A stretch of DNA of 64,000 nt from the NCBI RefSeq assembly GCF_030704535.1, contig NC_081810.1, positions 8,442,501 to 8,506,500 of the forward strand. Direction: 5' to 3'. This DNA is from Vitis vinifera (Eukaryota > Streptophyta > Magnoliopsida > Vitales > Vitaceae). A program made the translations under genes and the position numbers. Position 1 is the stretch's first letter. Every line of letters starts with the position of its first letter. Below, piece by piece: positions 56,674-64,000 of the stretch. The notes under the pieces were generated by a model. The model ran no database searches and had not been told where the DNA came from. It saw only the letters and a program-made list of their open reading frames with translations.

Positions 56674-59600
56674 GAACATAAACATGTCATATACATACAG
56701 CAAATTAGAAGATCAGGGCCAAGGATAAAGACCATGGGTTATATGGTCCAATTGGAACTTTGAGTGCAAGACATGCATGAAAGAATGAAGAGTGGTAGCT
56801 TGGAAAGATCAGCAGTACATCTATTATGTCATAAACTTCTAATTATTGTTAAATAGGAATTGCTAAAGAAATCATGAGTGATGTTTTTTTGTTTGACATT
56901 CAACTATCCATGTTTCTTTCCCTGTGTCAAATGGAATTGGCATGAAAAGGATGTGTGCCTACCGATGAATTCATAAATGAATAGAATTTCCAATAAAAAT
57001 GGTATGACTTTTTTAAACAGCATTCAATTGAATATACATTGCAAGTTTTGGAATTCTTGCAGGGAAAAAGTGGATTTCATTTGATGTTTTAGGTGGTATT
57101 TCAACTCTTGAATATCCTTCACGTACTCTATTGTAATTGAGTGCAGTGAAGTACCTGAAAGCGTTGGCCATGGGAATCTTCACAAAGAAGATGCTGTGGT
57201 ATGTTTAGGAAATTTTTAGAGCTGAATAGCTTGAAGTTTGCATTCAGTACACAGAGAGAGAGAGATTCTCGTAATAATCAAGCAACCAAATAACCTGTCG
57301 ATGCTTGTCCAACCAAATAACCTATTGATTTTCTGTATTCACAAGATTTAATTTGGGATGTTTTTAATGCTGTTTGGCTACAGGTTTTCCTTCCTCCCAG
57401 CTTTGCATTTATTGTAAGCAATCTACTTTTTCTTGATCATGGTCAACCTTTACCTTCCACATAATTTTGCTCTGTTGAGAAGACACTCCCAATTGTTTAG
57501 ATCCTTCCTTGGTCATGATAAACTATAATATTTGTCCTTTTCTTTGGTGGTGGTGGGGGGATGTGGGTGGGCGGATGGGGAGGGGTGTGTGCTGAACGGG
57601 CATGATAATCCATTTTGGTTCCGGTTGTGCCTCATCTCCTTTTAATTTTCCATATTAAGCATGTCATTGGATTAGAAGGTGTGATTAGGTATTGTGCTTG
57701 TAATATACCTATCAGAACCCTCCTCCCAAGTTCAGGATCAACCATGTGAAAGTTAAGGTGTTAATCATGAGACACTCAGAGTTAAGCATGCTATTGTTAG
57801 ATAAGAACTATGACAAATAATAGGCAATCCCTATGTTATCTCCAAGACTAGCTTGAATATAGCTCCCCCTTACTGATCCATTTGTAACTTGAAAAATCAA
57901 CTGGCTAGTGTCATTGGAGGTTTATTCTTTTCAGTTTGAAATGATTTAATTAGATTTCAATAGCATTTAGATCGCTTATTTATTTATCCTTCTATATGTT
58001 ACTGGTTTTTACATGTAATTGAACTTGGGACCTCCTTGTCCACACTCCACTAATTCCTGAACTGTTCTAGTCTTCAGGGGCTTCAATGGAACTTTAAAAA
58101 AATGAGCTTTTGTTGGGGTTTTTACAAATAACCTCATTTCTATTTTTGTTTTGTGATTGTGGTTCATATTTTACAAACTAGTGTATTGAAATGCTATGCA
58201 AAACATCATGGACTGATTTGACTTCATGCAGGGTCCAGGAATCATTTAGGGATTGAACGATGTCCCATGGGAATGAAATAATTGACTAGTGTTTTACATA
58301 GCACTGGAGATTCGGTGTTTTGTCTAGGACACTGTTGAATTGGGTTACTCCTACAGTATGCAAAGGGGTATAGGACTGGAGCTAGCAATAGGTTATATTT
58401 CGGTTAAACGTCATCCAACTTGATTCCTCGGCATTATCATATATTTAAGAATCATAAGTATTGCACCAAAAAGTAGTAGTATTGGTGGGGCTATAAGCTG
58501 AATGGCAGACAATTATCGTGTAATTGACCCTAAATAGTCAGGATTTAATGTTTTGTTATTATCTTTGGAAGTGGTAGTCAAGCTTTGGGGGCCTCCACCT
58601 GAAGCCTACTCATTTATAATCAAGTTGAAATTGGATAACTAGACTTTTGTTATCTATGGGTAGACATCACTGCTTAATGGCTCCAGATTAGGCTTTGATG
58701 AATTTATAGAGAACCCTCTTTAGGATGTCAAAAACATCATCACATTTTTCCATTTTTATATTAACTCCAGTTATTGTTTTTTATTAATTTATTATACCAA
58801 GAATGATCCCTCACTGTTTTGCCTTAACTCCATTCGGATTAAAAATCTATGCCTAGTGCTATGTAAACAAATGGGACAATTTCTATTGGGTGCCAAATCA
58901 ATCCCTTTGTCTCCACCATAAGAGAAGTAGTGGAGGGTGATTTGAACTTGACATAGTTAAGTTCTTATAAATTCAGAAGGTTTTGTGAGTCCAAAGAAGT
59001 TGAATTAATTGACCTAGTTGTGCAACAGTGAGGCCTTAAGGCTAGGATGCCTGTTACTGAAATTTAACTTTACATCTGACCTTGTTCACCTCTTCTATAG
59101 TAATTCACATCATCCAAGTCCTGAGAAGACCCACATGTGGCCAGCTGGCTTCCTCGTTTGCATTAACAAATGATACAATTCTGATTGCTGTTCCTTTCTT
59201 CAAGGATTTTGGTAGCCTACCCTTTCACTCACTCTATTTAAGGTTCATATTGGTTTCTATTGCCTACTTTGAAGCCTCAAATATGTGTTTCTAAAAATTA
59301 TAAGCTCCAACACAAATGGTCTTTGTAGTGTTTGCAGCTTTGCAAATAATACAGGATTTCAAGTCTAAACACAGAAATCCTAGTCTTTTATGCCATCCAA
59401 AATCAACTAAAAGACACACAAGTTGGTGCCATAACTGATAGCACCCATAATTTGTGATCTGTAATTTAGAGATCTGAGGAGAAGAACAACTGTGTGATGT
59501 ACAGGTCATGCTATCTGAATGTATATATCTGTGTGTATCATGACTTACCATATATCCCTGGTTTCTAACTAATAAAGCATGTAGGAATTGATGTGAACCA

Positions 59601-60864
59601 ATTTACCTTTCTCAAAAAGAATTGCAGAATGACACTTTAGGTTGCAGAAAGTTCTGTAGGTGCATAAATAGATTAAGTTATTAATTAGTGATTCAATACC
59701 ATGATTCCATTTCTTATAGCACCTGTCTGTGTGGCCTTTGTTTGCATTACCAGTAGCCTTTTTTTGTATCCAGCAAGCTCTTACTAGGAAAAGCTATTTG
59801 TACATTAGATGAGAGAGTTTTAGAACTCTGAAGGAGAAATCAAAATAATGTTTGATTAGAACTTGTTACACCGTTTATGAACTTATGAGGAACTATTATT
59901 GTTGACTCATTGATATTACATGTGTTTGTGTTTATATTCTAAATCTTATTTGAAGCCTAGTTATGATTCTGCTCTTTATTTTCTTAGACTAGCCAACAAA
60001 CACAGTACTACTTCCATGGATCTGTCTAGCATTACCCAATGAAACTTCTCGTCTTTGGTGTTTATCTTATCCCTTAAGATTCTTTGATACCCGCCATACT
60101 GATCTCTCTCCTTCTCTGGCATTCATATAATAACTTTATACTTTTATTTACTTTGTTTTCATTGACACATTTGCATGTGAATGTACTTTCTCTATATACA
60201 ACTCACGTGAGCTATGATACTAAATAACAAGACACCTATATTTTGTTATCTGCAGAGTGTAATTCCTTTGAAGTGAAAATTTAAAGAGAAATGATACTTC
60301 ATTATAGGACCTTAATGGCAGATTGGCTGTGATTTAGAATGAAAGTAGGGACAAAGGCAATCCTGGCTATAAACTCTGTAAATGATTTTCTCTGTGACTG
60401 TTTTCTTCAGGGCTTTTGACCCCATTTACGAGAAAGAATGTAAAACAAATGTACTTGGTAATTTCAAGAGCAACTTGTCCTAAATCAGAAGGAATGTCAT
60501 AAAATATATTATGGAATGTCACGAGCAGCATGTTCAGAATCAGCAATACACAGTATGCTTGGACCCAAGTAACATGGTTAAACAAACAATACATGTTGAT
60601 ACAAAAAAACGCGTACAGGTCAGCAAAGCACTAGATAGCTATTGTCAGAACTTGTATGTTTTACTATTTTTATTTGCTGCTTATCTGTGTATTGACAATT
60701 ACAGATAGTTCTGGCTGCATTTGATTGTTTAGTTTATAGTAAATGCATTCCCTTGTTCACCTTTTCTTTCTTTTAAAATCTGCTCATTGTGAAACATGTG
60801 AATGAGAACAATCAAATCAAACGAATGTTTTCTCATAATCCCATTTGTTTATAGACAAGAGCCC
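56674..60864. other. Non-coding sequence between the PPR gene and the candidate exon
   Basis: This region is moderately AT-rich (less so than the rest of the window), with the feel of UTR, intron or old unique intergenic DNA. A G-rich patch lies at 57548-57590 (ggtggtggtggggggatgtggg). No domain-bearing frame was found; frames at 59082-59551 and 60367-60708 overlap on opposite strands and are unconvincing. Confidence 0.4.
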
Positions 60865-60870
60865 TTTATT
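60865..60870 (-). terminator. Possible polyadenylation signal for a minus-strand transcript
   Basis: AATAAA on the minus strand, about 55 bp past the stop codon of the candidate exon ending at 60924. Supportive only in combination with that exon. Confidence 0.3.
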
Positions 60871-60923
60871 TAGAACAACAGCAGAGTGAAGCTTAACAAA
60901 AATGAACCTCTAGAAAATTTGTT

Positions 60924-61105
60924 CTATGAACTATTATTATCTGCATATCTGCTCTCTGCCTTAGACTCTCCTTGTTTGTTGCTGTTGAGATCAGTTCTTT
61001 GATATGGCTTCAACCCAGAAAGTTGCATTGTTTGGAGTGATGGAAACTCAACTTTGCTTGCTACTTTTTCTGGGAAAACTTTGCTCTTAACAGATCTGGA
61101 ATAGA
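60924..61105 (-). CDS. Candidate terminal exon of an unidentified minus-strand gene
   Basis: On the minus strand a plausible acceptor (ttgtctcatag) is followed by a frame reading IYSRSVKSKVFPEKVASKVEF and then hydrophilic residues ending YADNNSS and a stop at 60924. The composition is Lys/Ser/Glu-rich and more protein-like than neighbouring frames, and an AATAAA follows 55 bp later. I do not recognise a family. Upstream exons would have to lie to the right, possibly beyond the window, since nothing coding is visible between 61106 and 64000. It may be a chance frame. Confidence 0.3.
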
Positions 61106-64000
61106 TCCTATGAGACAAGTTACATTCATTGCACATATGGAACCTTAATTTAGCAGGATAAGGACCAAGTCACCATCAATCAAGAAGTGATCAAAAGATT
61201 AATGTGATTCAATAATTGAATAACATTGTCCACCATTTGTTTGTGAGGTTCGAATTTCATATGAAAAAAACAAATTTATTCTACTATAAACAGCTATACC
61301 TTGCACTGTTATCAAATCATGTTGTAGGGTGTGTCTGTCTGCATGTGCGTGTCATATTTGTTTGGTTGGGGAGAAATCATAGATAATAATTTCAGAATGC
61401 TGTGTATTTCATTTCTGAGTCATTTGCCATAAAACTTTGTTGCTATTACAAGGTAGGGAAGTATCATTATATAATAGAGATTTGTGTACGCATTTGCTTA
61501 TGTTTGGATGGAATTTTGAGATGTTGATATGAATCATATGATTTGGTTTGAGAACGACCGATAATGAAATCTTGGAGTTTGATGCCACGTGGAAATTAAA
61601 GCATTTTGTTGCATTCAAATGTGTTATTTGGAGTGGATTCATTGCAAATTAAACCATTCTAATTCCTTCATGTAAAAGGGGTTTTTTTATATTAAATTTT
61701 AATCATTTACTTAAGTGGTAAGATTAATTGTAGAATTAATGGTACCTAGAACTTCCATATAATTTAGTGTGGGTTTAATACTACAATTTTCCTAGAACTT
61801 GTTACTTATTATGGCTGCAAATGCTAGAAGCTTTGCACCATTTACACTTTTTCACTTCCTAGTTTGAAAAACATGATCTTGTTTCATATCAAAATGTGTA
61901 TAAGACCATGAAGAAAGCAAAAATCATTTAGTATGCTACTAAACTAAAACATACTTCAAATCAATAAGCTCTTGTTTGATTATGGAAAGTAACAAGTGAA
62001 GGACAATAGTTTATCACAGAAAATATATAGAAGGAAAAAAGAATAGAAACAAATTTTGAAAGGTATGCAAGAAAAATGTGTTAAAAAATTATTCTATTTT
62101 TTATTTTCCTTGTGTCTTCCATTTCTCTCTATTTTCTTTCTGTTAAACTGTCCAAGAACCAAATGATAGTACTGTTAAAAGAAACAGAAAGTGTCAAAGC
62201 AAGGTGGGGTATAGGAAGTATCTTTCAAGAAACACTCTTGTAGCAGCATGATTAATAAAAAAGGAAAAAAAATAAATAAATAAAAATTTGGGTGAAACCC
62301 TGATATGGAGTTAACCCAACAGAGATTTAAATTTAAGGAAGACTTGTAAACCCTAGGATGTAAAAGAATGTGATGGAAGGAAAGGGACAAGGTGGAAACA
62401 GTGAAATGTGCATGGGCTATATTGTTTGGTTGCAATGATTAATGTACACTCGTGAATAGATGGACGCCTGATTTGTCAGTGTTGAGTAGAGACAATGCTA
62501 TAAGCAAGCCCACACCAGTTGGCATTTCAACTAACAACAATTCACTAACTAAAACCAAGCCACATAACAAGCTAAAAAAAATCTATGTTTTTAGACTTGA
62601 AAGTTGAAACCATATATATATATATATATATAACATACACACATATCCCATTCCCATTCCTTTGGTTGGTTATTCTTTCAGCAGTTAAAAAGTTGAAAAA
62701 AAGTTGAGAACTTTTAGTGGGTGTGATTTGAAAAGTTTTTGTGGATCACTAGTACTGAAATTTTTCTTAAAATGGTGGTAAAAGCTCATGAAACTGAGCT
62801 ATTATATTTGGTACACTTTGGAGAAAAGTCATAAAATGATGTGTTGGATGATTTATTTCAGACTCAAATGGCATGAGAATCTCTCTGGGTTATGGAATTG
62901 ACACCCAATCATGTCAAAGGCAATAGTATGGTTATCTGCCCCATGTTGCAATAGGCTTGAAGAGGGCCAGTGCTGTCCCTGAGATAAAGAAGAATGCCTG
63001 GTTGCTCAATGGGAATCAATCATTGGGCTTTAGGTCCAATGGTACATTTTCATGCTTTGCTGGTTCCTTTTGCTCTCTAGCCTCCTTTCTGATCAGTACC
63101 TCATGTGGGTTCTTGTGTTACACCTTTGTTTAGCCGCGGTGACTGGTGGGTTTGCAAAGATTAGACTGGTACGTACAGACAATATGGAATAATCACATAA
63201 AAATGCAATATTACAAATGTGTGAATTGCATACAACCCTTAAACAGTGAAGTGGGATACTGTATTATTTCTATATTAATTCACTCCAAAAAGATGGAAAC
63301 AAGAAAGAAGATGGGAAAAAATGAATATGGAGTAGATCACAAACCCCAGAAAGAGACTCCACTGGACATGAGTGGGGTCGGGTGGAGTTGGGTTTGATCC
63401 AACTTCCATGGTGGATTCATCATCTCTTTTATTTCTTACTTTGAAATCATGAAGGAGTTGTCATCATGTTAGTGTAGTCAAACACATAAGACGATAAAAT
63501 AAAATGGTTTCTAAGAAAGCAGAAGACTGCTGCTGGGAGCTTATGTCATGTTGCTGAACAAAATGGTATAAGCTAAGCCTAGGATACCTTTAAAGAATTC
63601 ATTCAAGGAGGATGTGTCTTCTTGAAGACAACCTGGCAGGCTCATTCGGAAATCGTCCAACAACCCTCTTGAGTAGAGAATAATAAGTAGCCCCAACTAT
63701 CTTGGCTTATGTTTTATCTACATAGAATCTTAATGAATGTTTATTACTTGGAAGTCCGGGACAGCATTATTTCATGAAGTAGGATGAAGATTTAAATATG
63801 TGATCTACTAAGACTTGGTTTTAAAAGTTCCCGTTGAATCTAGAAATATTAGAGAGCTTGTACGGCAAAAGGGAAATAATTTTAAAAAATGGAAGGAAAA
63901 AATGTGAAGAAAAATTATATATTTGTATAACTTTTATTATATTTGATTTGATAAAATAAAACTTGAAATAAACAATGGTCATGATATGAAATGAAAGGGA
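61106..64000. other. Non-coding sequence to the window end
   Basis: No supportable gene. It contains a short (TA)n run at about 62613-62632. At about 62030-62165 there is an A/G-rich stretch followed by a T/C-rich one, resembling the interiors of the inverted-repeat elements elsewhere in the window. The last 150 bp (from about 63860) is similarly A/G-rich. Either could be a decayed MITE. Confidence 0.4.

Noticed and set aside
1..64000. CRISPR arrays, operons, riboswitches, prophage or integron structures
   Set aside because: The window is eukaryotic nuclear DNA. Tandem repeats present lack the regular short repeat and unique spacer pattern, and genes are spliced and independently spaced.

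Overview
This is a stretch of a dicot nuclear genome. It is AT-rich, its genes carry GT-AG introns, and large intergenic spaces are filled with diverged transposable elements. The gene families and the style of the LINE, Copia and MITE sequences look most like grapevine (Vitis). That species call is an inference from pattern recognition and was not tested by alignment. Five protein-coding loci can be supported. They are a BAHD acyltransferase (minus, about 9.6-11.0 kb), an AGT2-type alanine-glyoxylate aminotransferase with nine exons (minus, 19.3-23.3 kb), an RDM4/DMS4 (IWR1-type) RNA polymerase assembly and transport factor with ten exons (minus, 27.3-39.8 kb), a Nodulin-like/NFD4-type major facilitator with two exons (plus, 47.0-48.9 kb), and a PLS-class pentatricopeptide repeat protein with a short first exon (plus, 54.7-56.6 kb). 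A possible terminal exon of a sixth gene lies on the minus strand near 60.9-61.1 kb. Exon borders were placed by hand from splice signals, reading phase and family similarity.

Layout. 0-9.5 kb is gene-poor. It holds a complete solo LTR with a target-site duplication, a tandem array with a period near 313 bp, a pair of LTR-like direct repeats, a degenerate Mutator-like element inside a short tandem array, and a poly-G block. 9.5-11.1 kb is the BAHD gene and its TATA box. 11-19 kb is gene-poor, with a 1.3 kb PIF/Harbinger-type non-autonomous element and a Copia relic. 19-27 kb is AGT2 followed by repeats and an LTR-like block. 27-40 kb is RDM4/DMS4. Its fifth intron is about 9.1 kb and holds a nest of insertions whose order can be read from target-site duplications: an old LINE, a second LINE inside it, a deleted Copia element inside the second LINE, part of a foreign LTR inside the Copia, and a small MITE. 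40-47 kb holds two inverted-repeat elements just upstream of RDM4/DMS4, then AT-rich sequence. 47-49 kb is the transporter. 49-54.7 kb is AT-rich and includes a duplicated segment. 54.7-56.6 kb is the PPR gene, which uses a GC-AG intron and ends prematurely compared with its family. The remainder is mostly non-coding.

The genes do not form a pathway or cluster; they are ordinary, independently transcribed plant genes. The most informative content is structural: the nested transposon record inside a gene whose family acts in RNA-directed DNA methylation, the GC-AG intron, the duplicated gene end of AGT2, and the frameshifted PPR end. I saw no convincing new biological system.
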